Counted from the stretch's first letter, positions 37,740 through 48,792 are shown. The stretch: DNA of 64,000 nucleotides from Anaerobacillus sp. CMMVII (GCF_025377685.1 NZ_JACEHK010000001.1:550885-614884); one strand, 5' to 3'. Made by a program: numbers and translations. The notes: generated by a model not told the origin, from the sequence alone.

Positions 37740-38837
37740 ATGAAATTCTTTTTACCTTTTGTAACTGGACTGCTGTTGTTTTTTCTAACTGGATGTGGGG
37801 ATTTACCAGCGGAGGAAGCAGGTAAAGAGGCCAATAACCCAAAAGTAGAGGAAACAACAGAAGAACAAGAGTCTGAAGCTAACTCACAAGAACCGAGGAA
37901 TGATGGAACATCAGAAGCGGGAGAGCAAGAGATAGAGGATATAGCAACGTTGCCAGACGAAGAGCAAATGATTCAAGTGGTTAAAGATAATTTGCTGTCT
38001 GCTAATAATAAAAATATTGATGATTATATGGCTACTATACATGTAGAGTCCCCCCTATATCAATCGACGCGGGATACCATGTTAAAAATATATAGTGTTT
38101 ATGATTTAGAGTACTCTTTTGTTGAAATCGAGGTCATTGACGTTTCCGGAGATACAGGGGCAGTAAGGTTTATTCAAACAACGCGTAAAATAAACGGTCC
38201 TGAATTCAGAGACAACCAATTAGAAGGTATTAATATTATGAAAAAGTATAATGATGAGTGGAAGATATACGATACAGAGGTTCTAGACATTGTTTATTTG
38301 GATTCAGAACAAGGAGAAGCCAATGCTGGAGTATCTACAAATAGGGAAGAAGCTGACATAATGACAAAGGCAGAATTTTTTGCCATGATAATTCCCTTAG
38401 TTGACGAAATAAACGGAAATACCCCTGCTCAGGTAATTCCGAATGACACATATACTTTTATTAATCAACACCCCGATTTATTCCCTGCAACGGAAGACAC
38501 TATAGAAAAAGGACTAGATTTAATAAATATTGAAATTGATTACAGTCATTTGTCCAAAGGATTAGATGATTATACGTCAACAATGTTTTTTGATGCAGGC
38601 TATGTCATCGAAATTTATGTGAATTATATACAAGATATTAATGATTATCTGTCTGAGCTTCTCGTCAAAACCGATTACGGCGAGGTTTATCAGATAATTT
38701 ATCCTGGACGACTAGACGATGTGTTTTATGATGATTATGTAGAATTCATCGGCTTACCAGTAATTCACTCGGGATTTCCCAACTTGGGTGGTGGGTATAC
38801 GAATGTCATTGTTGTCATTGCTAGTCATGTGGAATAA
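37740..38837 (+). CDS. Putative lipoprotein
   Basis: A 365-residue surface lipoprotein. The signal MKFFLPFVTGLLLFFLTGCG has a clear lipobox LTGC (cysteine 19). It is followed by an acidic, Glu/Ser/Asn-rich linker (about 22-65). A middle domain (about 75-180) resembles NTF2/SnoaL-like folds (MIQVVKDNLLSANNKNIDDY ...DTGAVRFIQTTRKING). The C-terminal part is unrecognised. The ATG at 37740 is preceded by AAGGGAGGCTATGTG. The 430 bp upstream (37311-37739) hold repeat C and no gene. Confidence 0.6.
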   Translation: MKFFLPFVTGLLLFFLTGCGDLPAEEAGKEANNPKVEETTEEQESEANSQEPRNDGTSEAGEQEIEDIATLPDEEQMIQVVKDNLLSANNKNIDDYMATIHVESPLYQSTRDTMLKIYSVYDLEYSFVEIEVIDVSGDTGAVRFIQTTRKINGPEFRDNQLEGINIMKKYNDEWKIYDTEVLDIVYLDSEQGEANAGVSTNREEADIMTKAEFFAMIIPLVDEINGNTPAQVIPNDTYTFINQHPDLFPATEDTIEKGLDLINIEIDYSHLSKGLDDYTSTMFFDAGYVIEIYVNYIQDINDYLSELLVKTDYGEVYQIIYPGRLDDVFYDDYVEFIGLPVIHSGFPNLGGGYTNVIVVIASHVE

Positions 38838-39341
38838 AAGCATAGAATGTTAAGATGCACTAGGTAAAATATGACTATAACATTAAAGGTAAAAATCACT
38901 GAGAACGGACCGTTCGTACGTCCCCGTAGATCCTAATAATCTATGAAAGGGATTTTGGAAATGAGTTAAAATAAGCATGGTATCAGTGGGTTTAGCGGAG
39001 TTTATTTGTATATTAATTTAAGTTTATATTCCCTCAGACTAAAAAGTCGGGGGGAATTTTGCTTTAGTGAGAGTCTAATTTATACGTAGAACTAAGGAGT
39101 TTTGCGTAAAGATTTATAGTTTTGGATAGATATCGGTTTGGAGATAGAATAGATTTAATTGTTTTGTGTAGGAAATATATGGGTGTGATAAAATGGGTAA
39201 GAGTTTAGAGAAAATTCTAATAAAATTCAAGAAGTTAGATCAAGAATAGAAGACTTAAGGTAAAAACAAGTAAGTAAAGAAGTGAATAAACGAACTAAAT
39301 ATAAAACAAGTAAATCAAGAGTTATTTGAGGAGGTAGGTAT
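38838..39341. other. Intergenic region without a convincing gene
   Basis: Contains an imperfect hairpin ATTCCCTC...GGGGGAAT near 39030-39057 that may end the lipoprotein gene. A tiny frame at 39193-39249 starts MGKSLEKILIKFKK. An alternative frame reads RENSNKIQEVRSRIEDLR, so a short helical peptide disrupted by a frameshift is possible but weak. Nothing else is seen. Confidence 0.3.
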
Positions 39342-40100
39342 ATGGATGTTGCTGATATTGTTGATGGAATAAATGATCTTTTCAATGTAACAAATAAGGA
39401 AGTCTATTCTAGTGAATCTGGGATTACATATCAAGCGGATAAAAAAGTTAAAAAATTGGGATACTGTGTTAACCTAACGCTTGAAACGATAGAGGAAGCA
39501 AGAATTCATGGAGTTGATATGATGGTGACACACCACGATGCATGGGATGAAATATTTGGATTAAAAGAGGCATGCATCGAGAAACTAGCTGAGTATGGTA
39601 TTAGTCACTACTATAATCACTTGCCACTTGATGACTGTAACTTTGGAACAAATGATAGTTTATTAAAAAAATTGAATTTAGAAATTGTTAAAAGAACGCA
39701 CGAGTGGGAAGGATTATATTTTGGTAGAGTCGCAGAATATGATGAAGAAATTGAATTTAATGAATTAGTAAAAAAACTTGAAAATCTACTAGAAGAACCA
39801 GTTAAATCTTGGCGGTTCAATGACAAAAAGGTGAAGCGAGTGAGCTTAGTCTGTGGTAATGGAGCGCCAACAACTTGCCTAAAGGAAGCAGTTGAAAATA
39901 AGTGTGATGTATACATTACAGGTGAATGTAATTTGTATACAATTCAATATGCTCAGTTTAAAGGGATAAATCTTATCATTGGGAGTCATACTTTCACAGA
40001 ATTCTTTGGAATTGAAAGTTTAGCACTGAAATTGAATGAGAATATAAATGAACTTGAAATAGTGAGACTTAATGAGGAGCATTATGAAGCGAATATATAA
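39342..40100 (+). CDS. NIF3/DUF34-family dinuclear metal protein
   Basis: A 252-residue NIF3-like protein. Metal-binding residues are seen in VTHHDAWDEIF (about residues 61-71), NHLPLDDCNFG (about 91-101) and the C-terminal GSHTFTEFFG, where typical members have GHYxTE. NIF3 proteins form hexameric rings with two metal ions; some relatives hydrolyse GTP derivatives or cyclic amidines. The start follows GGAGGTAGGTAT. It lies in the accessory block inserted between rlmCD and dus. Confidence 0.75.
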   Translation: MDVADIVDGINDLFNVTNKEVYSSESGITYQADKKVKKLGYCVNLTLETIEEARIHGVDMMVTHHDAWDEIFGLKEACIEKLAEYGISHYYNHLPLDDCNFGTNDSLLKKLNLEIVKRTHEWEGLYFGRVAEYDEEIEFNELVKKLENLLEEPVKSWRFNDKKVKRVSLVCGNGAPTTCLKEAVENKCDVYITGECNLYTIQYAQFKGINLIIGSHTFTEFFGIESLALKLNENINELEIVRLNEEHYEANI

Positions 40101-40111
40101 TAAGACATAAT

Positions 40112-40175
40112 AACGTAAGCGTTAAATAACGCCAAACTGGTTAAATGTAAGCAGTTATTTTACACTTGCGTTTTT
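40112..40175 (+). terminator. Terminator after the NIF3-like gene
   Basis: AACGTAAGCGTTAAATAAC and GTTATTTTACACTTGCGTT are complementary over 19 bases (with G-U pairs), followed by TTTT. Confidence 0.7.
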
Positions 40176-40298
40176 CGCTTCAATTTAAACATTCAAACAT
40201 CTCTCTCGCATAATGTTGTTTCCATTGAATTTATACTGTTAAATTAGTGCTTTCTTGGCTAAACTAGAGTTAAAGATTTTAATGATTGGAGTAGCCTT

Positions 40299-40370
40299 AT
40301 GGATATTCTAGAACAGCTCAATCAAGCTTTAAAAGAGATTGATAGACTAAAAAAGAAAATATACAATTAG
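40299..40370 (+). CDS. Micro-ORF, 23 residues, paralogous to 51270..51338
   Basis: MDILEQLNQALKEIDRLKKK then IYN and stop. A near-identical peptide and the preceding CCTTATGGATATTC context occur at 51270. The Leu/Ile heptad pattern suggests a coiled coil. It might be a real micropeptide, or the preserved N-terminus of a longer lost protein. It precedes the Fic gene by 39 bp. Confidence 0.35.
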   Translation: MDILEQLNQALKEIDRLKKKIYN

Positions 40371-40409
40371 GTAATTTAAGTATTAGTTTCAGTGAGAGAG
40401 GTGAAGGCA

Positions 40410-41150
40410 ATGTTCGAACAAATTAATGAAAAAAAAGCTATTCTAGATGCGAGTCGACCATTACCTAAATATACAGTCAAAAGTTTACGTGAAAAGTTAT
40501 TACTCGAATGGACATATAATTCAAATGCGATTGAAGGAAACACGTTAACTATCAATGAAACAAAGGTAGTTCTTGAAGGAATTACTGTTGGTGGAAAAAC
40601 GTTGCGTGAACACTTGGAAGTTCTTAATCATCGTGATGCGATTCACTTTGTAGAGGAGATTGTACAAAAGGGAGAAGCTTTGTCGGAGTGGCAAATTAAG
40701 AATTTACATCGACTTGTATTAAAAGGCATTGATGATGAATATGCAGGTGTATATCGAGACCAGCAAGTTTTTATTTCTGGTGCTAAACATATACCGCCAG
40801 TACCTTTCCTCATAAAGGAAGAGATGGAGCAGCTGATGCTATGGTATGAACAAGCGGAAATCAAAAAAATGCATCCAGTTTCTCGTGGAGCTATGTTGCA
40901 TGCTATTTTTGTAGGAATTCATCCATTTATTGATGGAAACGGCCGGACATCACGCTTGTTATTAAATTTGGAACTCATGAAAGACGGTTTTCCACCAATT
41001 GTTATTAAAGTAGAAAATCGCTTAGGTTATTACGAAGCATTAGATAAAGCACATACACAGAAAGAATATGATGATTTTATTAAGTTAGTTACAATTGAAG
41101 TAGAAGATTCATTAAACCTTTATTTAAGTGCAATTAATAAAAATGCTTAG
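40410..41150 (+). CDS. Fic-domain AMP-transferase, class II
   Basis: A 246-residue Fic protein. The catalytic loop HPFIDGNGRTSR (about residues 170-181) matches HPFx(D/E)GNGRxxR. An inhibitory helix SNAIEGN lies N-terminal to the domain (about 36-42), matching (S/T)xxxE(G/N), so the enzyme is class II and autoinhibited by its own N-terminal helix. Fic enzymes attach AMP to target hydroxyls; the target is unknown. ATG at 40410 follows AGAGAGGTGAAGGCA; a GTG at 40392 is an alternative. No antitoxin gene is needed in class II. Confidence 0.88.
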   Translation: MFEQINEKKAILDASRPLPKYTVKSLREKLLLEWTYNSNAIEGNTLTINETKVVLEGITVGGKTLREHLEVLNHRDAIHFVEEIVQKGEALSEWQIKNLHRLVLKGIDDEYAGVYRDQQVFISGAKHIPPVPFLIKEEMEQLMLWYEQAEIKKMHPVSRGAMLHAIFVGIHPFIDGNGRTSRLLLNLELMKDGFPPIVIKVENRLGYYEALDKAHTQKEYDDFIKLVTIEVEDSLNLYLSAINKNA

Positions 41151-41240
41151 TTAATTTACGTAATGAATAAAGTCGTCGCTAAATGTATTTGTAAAAAGGT
41201 AAACACTACCACTACACCATGTTGGAGTTGGTATAATAGA

Positions 41241-41282
41241 AAAGCAGCTGATATAGAAAAAATCTATACCATCTGCTTTTTT
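41241..41282 (+). terminator. Terminator after fic
   Basis: AAAGCAGCTGATATAGA pairs with TCTATACCATCTGCTTT, then TTTT. It is followed by about 200 bp of A/T-rich sequence without a gene. Confidence 0.75.
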
Positions 41283-41483
41283 GTTTATAAAAATACCACA
41301 CAGAACTGATTTTAGCTTAAATAAACATTGCTGATTTTCAAATAATATAAATGACCAAATGGAATTGTGTTTGATTATAAGGTATTAAGCATGATATAAG
41401 TGTAAAAGAAGTTGAACATTTGGCTTTATTTTTTTAACTGAGTGTTGGAATTTGTATCCATAGTGAGAGGATTTGAGTTTGAA

Positions 41484-42446
41484 ATGATAGATAATTTTTG
41501 GCGTGATTTACCACGGCCGTTTTTTGTACTTGCACCGATGGAAGATGTGACAGATGTTGTTTTTCGTCACGTAGTAAGTGCAGCTGGTCGACCAGATGTG
41601 TTTTTTACAGAGTTTGCAAACTCGGATAGCTATTGTCATCCAGAGGGTATCAAAAGTATGCGCGGCCGTTTGACTTTTACAGAGGATGAACAGCCAATGG
41701 TGGCACATATTTGGGGGGATAATCCCGAATATTTCCGTCAAATGAGTATTGGCATGGCAGAGCTAGGATTTAAAGGTTTAGATATTAATATGGGCTGCCC
41801 TGTACCGAATGTGGCATCGAGAGGGAAGGGTAGTGGTCTTATTCTGCGTCCAGATGTTGCGGCAGAACTTATTCAAGCAGCAAAAGCGGGCGGACTGCCT
41901 GTCAGTGTGAAAACGCGACTTGGCTATAAGGATGTTCATGAGTGGGAAGAGTGGCTACCGCATATTTTAAAACAGGATATTGCGAACCTTTCTATTCACT
42001 TACGTACAAGAAAGGAAATGAGCGAAGTAGATGCGCATTGGGAGCTAATTCCGGAGATCAAAAAATTACGTGACCGTATCGCACCAAATACACTGCTAAC
42101 AATTAATGGAGACATTCCTGACCGTCAAATTGGGCTGCAGCTAGCTGAACAATATGGTATCGATGGCGTTATGATCGGGCGAGGTATTTTTAAAAATCCT
42201 TTTGCTTTTGAAAAAGAGCCCAAAGAGCATAGCAGCAAAGAATACCTTGATCTATTAAGACTCCAACTTGATCTTCAAGATCATTATGCGGAAGTACTGC
42301 CACGTTCAATCACAGGACTTCATCGCTTTTTCAAAATTTATGTCAAAGGATTTCCTGGAGCTGGGGAATTAAGAAGTCAATTGATGAACACCAAATCAAC
42401 AGATGAAGTGCGTGCATTGCTTGATAACTTTGAACAAAAGTGTTGA
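41484..42446 (+). CDS. dus: tRNA-dihydrouridine synthase (Dus, YfjN-like)
   Basis: An FMN enzyme that reduces uridines in the tRNA D-loop. The 320-residue protein has [15 protein letters not shown] (N-terminal flavin-site motif), [22 protein letters not shown] (catalytic cysteine), VSVKTRLGY, and the late [15 protein letters not shown]. The sequence begins [20 protein letters not shown], very close to what I recall of B. subtilis YfjN. ATG 41484 was chosen because the family begins there; upstream in-frame codons lack a better ribosome site. In B. subtilis it directly follows yfjO, so the 37.7-41.2 kb block is an insertion. Confidence 0.92.
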   Translation: MIDNFWRDLPRPFFVLAPMEDVTDVVFRHVVSAAGRPDVFFTEFANSDSYCHPEGIKSMRGRLTFTEDEQPMVAHIWGDNPEYFRQMSIGMAELGFKGLDINMGCPVPNVASRGKGSGLILRPDVAAELIQAAKAGGLPVSVKTRLGYKDVHEWEEWLPHILKQDIANLSIHLRTRKEMSEVDAHWELIPEIKKLRDRIAPNTLLTINGDIPDRQIGLQLAEQYGIDGVMIGRGIFKNPFAFEKEPKEHSSKEYLDLLRLQLDLQDHYAEVLPRSITGLHRFFKIYVKGFPGAGELRSQLMNTKSTDEVRALLDNFEQKC

Positions 42447-42620
42447 AGCTATGATGATGGTGAAATGATGTAAGTCTCAAAAAGTTGGAGAAAAAATAAA
42501 TTAAATTAACTGATGTGTATTTATTTTATTCAGTGTTTTCAAGTTTCTTGCAGCCGACAACTTTTATTTTGATTGTGGATTGCGTAGCAAACTTAGTTTT
42601 AACCAAAAATTAAAAAAACG

Positions 42621-42687
42621 TAAAGAACCCTAGAGCGAAAGTGCTCTAGGGTTTCTACATAATTTGACAAAACTCGGGAAGTGACAG
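42621..42687. repeat. Repeat C, copy 2: bidirectional terminator plus conserved tail
   Basis: CCCTAGAGCG...TGCTCTAGGG hairpin, then TTTCTACATAATTTGACAAA and GGGAAGTGACAG. It lies between convergent dus and pssA. Compare 37324..37390. Confidence 0.65.
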
Positions 42688-42700
42688 TTGACCCGACAAG

Positions 42701-43380
42701 TCACCGCTTAATTTTTATAAAGCGATAGGTTAGGTAAGCGACATAGATTGGTGTCGCAATATAGATTAGGTAAGGGAAGCTAACATATGATTCCCTATAA
42801 ATAATGAATAACATTACCCCTAAAAACAAGGACACTATGGTTCCGTATTTAGGCAGAGGAACACTTTTTAGACTTGGTATTCGCACCCTACTTACCATCA
42901 AAAAGCAAAGTCCAGTAAAAATAACAGTAATGACAACACTAGGGATTAAATTCCCGAACAATGTTAGTATTGCTAGTATCCCCCCTGCAGCTGTTATTGG
43001 GACACCAATAAAGTATTGTAGAGAAGATTTATCTTTACTTACATTAAAGCGCGCCAATCGGTATGCCCCAAATAAAGGGAATAGCCCAGCAATGGCAAAT
43101 CCTAAAACACCCAAATTCATGAATGTTGTGTAATAAACTAAAAATGAGGGGGCTACCCCAAGGTGACAACGTCAGCTAACGAATCGAGTTCCTTACCTAG
43201 TTCACTCTCAACCCCTAGCATCCTTGCGACACGGCCATCCATGGCATCAAGCATCATGCCGATAATAATTAAAATAGCGGCATTACGAAACTGTCCAGTT
43301 GCAGCATAACCAATCGATAAAAAGCCACAGTAAATATTTCCTAACGTTAGAAGGTTAGGCAGAGATCGTCTTAAGTACAT
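42701..43380 (-). pseudogene. pssA: CDP-diacylglycerol-serine O-phosphatidyltransferase, one frameshift
   Basis: PssA makes phosphatidylserine, the precursor of phosphatidylethanolamine, in the membrane. The joined product has about 226 residues. The CDP-alcohol phosphotransferase signature is intact in DAMDGRVARMLGVESELGKE followed by LDSLADVV (DxxDGxxARxxx...GxxxDxxxD). The break is near 43158: one more T gives VVTFGVAPSFLVYYTTFMNL. Several membrane helices follow. The gene is needed for phosphatidylethanolamine synthesis in Bacillus, so a real loss is unlikely and a base-call error is favoured. Confidence 0.85.
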
Positions 43381-43503
43381 GGTTTCACACCTTTTTGTTT
43401 ATAAATAAAATTAATTGATAGTTCCGATGTTGATTTGATCTGTTTTATTATAGCTTTTTTTAGAAAAAATAAAAACCTTTCCATATTGCATACTGATCAG
43501 TCG

Positions 43504-43596
43504 TCACTGTGCCCCGGAAAATATTGTTTCGCAGTTATGTTTCAAAGGTGTCGTTGATAAATCGTGAACATCTGTGAAACATGAAACTTCGAGGGA
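43504..43596 (+). repeat. Dispersed repeat family B, copy 1
   Basis: Flanks CACTGTGCCCCGGAAA and AACTTCGAGGGA enclose ATGTTTCAAAGGTGTCGTTG and TCTGTGAAACATG. Four copies lie in the same orientation at 43.5, 48.5, 50.4 and 54.1 kb. Ends and centre are both partly palindromic. Confidence 0.6.
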
Positions 43597-43722
43597 ATTT
43601 TTTCTTTTTAGAGTGGTTAGCGCATAGGGAATTTATATGTTAAAACAAATGGGTATTATGGTATTATTTGGTTGTATATACACAAATAAAATAATTAAAT
43701 TTCTAAAAGCTTTTATTCATAA

Positions 43723-43904
43723 CGCTCTTTTCTAAAAGATTGTTGCTATTAGCTTTTAGGTCGTACCAAGCGAATGCTTGATTCTTTACGCTTTGCGTGA
43801 AGCTTTTGAGAATAAATAAGCCATAGTGACAAATAAATTTGTTCCCAAAAGCTTATTTATTCTCAAAAGACGATGTAAAAGCAACAAAGTTTACGAAAAC
43901 AGCC
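43723..43904 (+). repeat. Dispersed repeat family A, copy 5 with a nested inverted repeat
   Basis: Family A ends are present (GCTCTTTTCTAAAAGATTGT and TTTACGAAAACAGCC). The interior is replaced by a perfect 19-bp inverted repeat, CTTTTGAGAATAAATAAGC near 43804 and GCTTATTTATTCTCAAAAG near 43850. The normal family interior is missing. Confidence 0.6.
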
Positions 43905-43982
43905 ATTCATAAAAGGAAGAGAGAAATTGGATTATCGTAAGGGTATTAGCATTTTGGTTTTGCCCTTTACTGAAGTTGCCCT

Positions 43983-44200
43983 AGATAACTAAGGTAGGAA
44001 AAATAAGGCTTGGTGGATGCTGCATGATACTTGGTGGAGCGGAATACTATTGAATGGAATAGAGAGCAAGCGATCGAACTGCATATGCAAGATCAAAGGT
44101 GCTAAAGCATTCGTGGAGGATTTTTTGGTAGTTCGTATAGCGTTGCGATTGATGAAGCTGCCCAGACCTTGGAATAGTGGGGAGGCAGTAAATAGAAGAT
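43983..44200 (+). pseudogene. Decayed gene fragment
   Basis: Successive frames contain protein-like runs: AWWMLHDTWWSG in one, EWNREQAIELHMQDQ in another, then GGFFGSSYSVAIDEAAQTLE after a stop. Together they look like one protein broken by several indels and stops. No start or ribosome site remains. The family is not certain. The rest of 44200-44397 shows only the ribosome site of the next gene. Confidence 0.3.
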
Positions 44201-44397
44201 ACAAAGCTAATAAGAATACTATTTAGATAGAATTACTCGATGCGATAAAGATGGTAGATCTATTAGTATAGAACCAGGGTTCTAGATTGTACTAGCTGGA
44301 ATGTGGAGCTTGTTAGAGTTGGACGAAAGATTGCAACGTTTGGGCAAAAGAAGTATCCAGACAAATGTTTACAAATGAAAAATGGAGGAAAACAAGC

Positions 44398-45497
44398 ATG
44401 AAAAAGAGGTATTATATTTTAGTTAGTTTTGTTATTCTCGGTTTTATTGGGTGGTATTTTGGGAGTACAACACATTCACACTTAAAAGGAACTGATGCTG
44501 AAAAACTAACAGCATTTATGGATCAAAAAGCTAGTGACATTGGGTTTAATGGTACGGTTCTAGTTGCTAAGGAAGGCGAAGTTCTATTTTCAAAAGGGTA
44601 TGGTTATGCAGATAAAGAAAACGAAATTGCGAACACACCTGATACGGTTTTCCATATTGCATCCTTAAGTAAAAGTTTCACAGCACTTTCTATCCTTCAG
44701 CTAGAGGAGCTAGGGAAATTGCAGACAGAGGATCCTATTAGTAACTATTTTGAGGATTTCCCAAATGGAGACAGAATTACTGTCCATCATTTACTCAATC
44801 ATTCTTCAGGGATACCGGAACTATTATCTTTAGTTGAGAATGGAAAAGAGCACACATTAGAAGAATTATATGTAGCTATTAAAACCGCGGAATTAGAATT
44901 TGAACCTGGATCTAAATATTCGTATTCCAATAGCGGGTACTTCTTGTTAGCTTTGATCATCGAAAAACTATCAGAACTGTCACTAGCTGACTATATCCAA
45001 GAACATATCATTGAACCTGCTGAGATGAAGCATACTTATTTTGTTGCTGCGCCGGTACCGCAAGCGATCGGATACGAAAATATGGAAGAGCCTACACATC
45101 TTATAGATATTAGCATTGCGTATGGAGCAGGTAATATGTTATCGATCACGGGTGACTTGCTATTGTTTGATAAAGCGATAAACGAAGGAAAGTTACTTTC
45201 AAAAAAGAATGTAGACAAAATGCAAACAGGTAATATCAATGCGGCACCTTTTGGAATTGTTCAATATGGATATGGGTGGAGCATAAGTGAGAGTTGGTAT
45301 AGCTTTAATCATAAGGCGGTAGCACATGTTGGTGGATTTACTGGCTTTAAAAATTTCTTATTACGTTTCCTGAGGATGAAGTTACGATTATTGTTTTGAG
45401 TAACAATCTGGGCAAATGGAATGTTGGAGGCTTATCATTAGAGATGGCTGCAATTGTATTAAAAGAGAGGTTTTGGTACATTATTAATCGATTATAA
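44398..45497 (+). pseudogene. Serine hydrolase of the beta-lactamase/PBP-like class, one frameshift
   Basis: About 366 residues when joined. An N-terminal membrane anchor (RYYILVSFVILGFIGWYF) precedes a serine beta-lactamase fold: SLSK (catalytic serine in HIASLSKSFTALS, about residue 96), YSN (in YSYSNSGYFLL), and HVGG in place of KTG. This is the beta-lactamase-related serine hydrolase family (Pfam Beta-lactamase), which includes esterases and D-peptidases. The frame breaks near 45370; one added T gives LLRFPEDEVTIIVLSNN. ATG 44398 follows ATGGAGGAAAACAAGC. Confidence 0.8.
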
Positions 45498-45793
45498 GTT
45501 TGCTAGTTAAATAGGGAAGTGACATGCTCCGGATTTCAAATTGACTTGATAATCCAAAAAACTGCTAGAGGCAATAAAAGCACGGAACGTATTTCAAGCA
45601 ATCTACGTATATTCATGATTAATAATTATAAAAGGGAGCAATGCCAAAATTTCACGGCGTCGCGCCCTTTTTTCGTAGTAAATATTGACAGCACTAATAC
45701 TTCTAACGACCATAGCCGATCATTTTTTCCATAGGGGTTTAACTTCTAGAAAAAATCATCCCGGCTACTTGCTAGTGCAAGATCATTAACCAA
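45498..45793. other. Intergenic region
   Basis: No gene is supported. An imperfect hairpin AAGGGAGC...GCGCCCTT followed by TTTTTT at about 45632-45672 may terminate the hydrolase transcript. Confidence 0.3.
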
Positions 45794-46405
45794 CTACTTT
45801 TTTAAATTCGTCTTCATTAATGAGGAAATTTGTTGCTCATCTGTATTTGAAATTTGATTTAGTTGATTAATAACTAGCTCTTGTCGCTGTACTGTATGGT
45901 TTTGACTTAACTTAGCTTTTCCTTCTATATTATTGATTTTTATTTTGAAACCTTGTATTCCTTTGCTCATACTAGTGAGAAATTCAGGATCTACATCCTG
46001 CAATTTGTATGAACTGTCAGGTGTTTCATATTTTAACACCATTTCCTGTAAGGAACCCATTAACTCCTTTTCGTCCTCTAAAAGCTCGACTTCTCCATAA
46101 ACATGAACTGTCACGTAATTCCATGTGGGTACTGCTTGATTCGTCTCATACCAAGATGGGGAGATATAACAATGAGGACCATGGAAAATGGCGAGAACTG
46201 TTTGATTTTCGATATCTTTCCACTGAGGGTTTGGACGAGCAAAGTGTCCATATAAAAATGTTTTCTCCTTGTTCAATATTAACGGTAAATGAGTTGCAAC
46301 TGGCATTCCATGGTGCTGAGAAAAAAGAGTCGCAAAACTATGGTCTTTCATAATGTCGTAATTTAAAGTTTCATCTATGATATTAAAATGTGAAGGGGTA
46401 TACAT
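45794..46405 (-). CDS. paiB: PaiB-like FMN-binding negative regulator
   Basis: A 203-residue protein matching Pai[29 protein letters not shown]...[29 protein letters not shown]. PaiB has a split-barrel flavin-binding fold and in B. subtilis represses protease and sporulation genes together with PaiA. It is the last gene of a three-gene minus-strand operon marR-paiA-paiB, 23 bp behind paiA. The start follows AAAGGTGGATTCGT. Confidence 0.88.
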   Translation of the reverse strand: MYTPSHFNIIDETLNYDIMKDHSFATLFSQHHGMPVATHLPLILNKEKTFLYGHFARPNPQWKDIENQTVLAIFHGPHCYISPSWYETNQAVPTWNYVTVHVYGEVELLEDEKELMGSLQEMVLKYETPDSSYKLQDVDPEFLTSMSKGIQGFKIKINNIEGKAKLSQNHTVQRQELVINQLNQISNTDEQQISSLMKTNLKK

Positions 46406-46428
46406 ACGAATCCACCTTTCAAAAAAAG

Positions 46429-47424
<996 letters not shown>

Positions 47425-47900
47425 AATGGCCTCCTTCCCTGTAAATGCAATAGAAATAACATATATTAAATCTAATTGAAAAATGTTGCATTTGCAACAA
47501 AAAAATAACGAAGAGGTCGAGTACAATGAAATATATTTTTACGAATCGCATTGGAAAATATTGAGTATTCGCCACAATGCTCAATAAATATTAAACTTAT
47601 AATATCCGTCCCTATCAGAGTATAATGTGAAGAGGGCACCTTCTGGCAATAATCAAACATTCGCGAAAATGGATCAATCAAATTGATAAGTTCATCACAC
47701 GTTGAAGCAGTTGTGAAGCTTGTTCTAACCTATGATATTATATTTAAGAATATTTACCATGTTCGAGGCAGCGGTTGAGCATTACAAAGGTATTTCTGCA
47801 CCTTGGACAAGTACTATAGAACTCAAGATAACCTTGAAAAATGATGTAATAAGCAAATATTTGGAAAAGACACTCTAGCGAGTTTGAAAGGATTGATGAT
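47425..47900. other. Intergenic region between marR and yfcE
   Basis: About 480 bp containing the promoters of the divergent marR operon and yfcE. I see no convincing gene. The sequence AATGTTGCATTTGCAACAAA near 47480 holds a palindrome (TGTTGCATTTGCAACA) about 55 bp upstream of marR that may be its operator. Confidence 0.35.
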
Positions 47901-48443
47901 ATGAAATTAGGATTCATAAGTGATACGCATGGAGGTTATGAAAATGTCGTCCAAGTTCTAAAACTTCTTAAAGACTCTGATCAAATTTGCCATTTGGGTG
48001 ATGTCCTTTATCATGGTCCAAGAAACAATATTCCGACCACTTATAACCCGAAAAAATTGGTCGATACCCTTAAGGGAAGGTCAGATATTATATATGTTCG
48101 CGGAAATTGTGATGCGGATGTCGACGAGACTGTTTTGGAGCAAGACCTTTCTAGTAAATCGAGGGTTATTACCTTCGACAATTACAAATTTTTTCTCGTA
48201 CACGGATATGAAGAGACGGAAGAAGAGCGCATTCAGTTGGCAAAAAAACATGGGTGTCAGGTTGTTATCTCAGGTCATACTCATGTCAAAGTTCTCAAAG
48301 AACAAGACGGGATAATCGTACTAAATCCTGGAAGCACGACAATTCCTAAAGATGGTACAACATCCTTTGCGTTTTATGAAAATGGTCAAATTGAACTTTG
48401 GGATCTTGATAGCGAGTCTGTAATCAAGATTTTTAAATTGTAA
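47901..48443 (+). CDS. YfcE-type metallophosphoesterase
   Basis: A 180-residue metallophosphoesterase. Motifs in order are ISDTHGGYENV (DxH), HLGDVLYHGP (GD), VRGNCDAD (GNCD), LVHGYEET and SGHTHVKVL (GHTH). The whole is the YfcE/MJ0936 phosphodiesterase class with a di-metal site. The natural substrate is unknown. The start follows AAAGGATTGATG. It stands alone. Confidence 0.9.
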   Translation: MKLGFISDTHGGYENVVQVLKLLKDSDQICHLGDVLYHGPRNNIPTTYNPKKLVDTLKGRSDIIYVRGNCDADVDETVLEQDLSSKSRVITFDNYKFFLVHGYEETEEERIQLAKKHGCQVVISGHTHVKVLKEQDGIIVLNPGSTTIPKDGTTSFAFYENGQIELWDLDSESVIKIFKL

Positions 48444-48494
48444 AATGAATTTTTCGAATGGTGATTATTAAACGGTAGAACTAGGGATTTCGTT

Positions 48495-48596
48495 ACAGTG
48501 ATACCTCGAAAATATTGTTCCGCAAACATATTTCACAGGCATTGTCGATAAATCGTGAAACATCTTTGAAACAAGCGATTTGGGGAAGTCACAGTA
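48495..48596 (+). repeat. Dispersed repeat family B, copy 2
   Basis: ACAGTGATACCTCGAAAATA opens the element and TTTGGGGAAGTCACAGT closes it; the ends are nearly inverted. The centre ATTTCACAGGCATTGTCGAT is followed by AAATCGTGAAACATCT. Confidence 0.65.
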
Positions 48597-48792
48597 GAGA
48601 GATTTAGAAGTGAAAATGAATTTATTAACAAATGTGGAGGTATATTCTTTCGAATATATCTATTTTTTTGTTGTCATTAAATATACAATGTTTTAGGGAG
48701 AATTCCTTGGTGCACACCATTTCTCTTTTACAGTTCCTTAAAAACAAAGTAACAAATATAAAAACTGCAATAAATTAAGGATGGATTCTAAC

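Noticed and set aside
43989-44204. 71-codon minus-strand frame
   Set aside because: It has no ribosome site and lies over the decayed plus-strand gene fragment.
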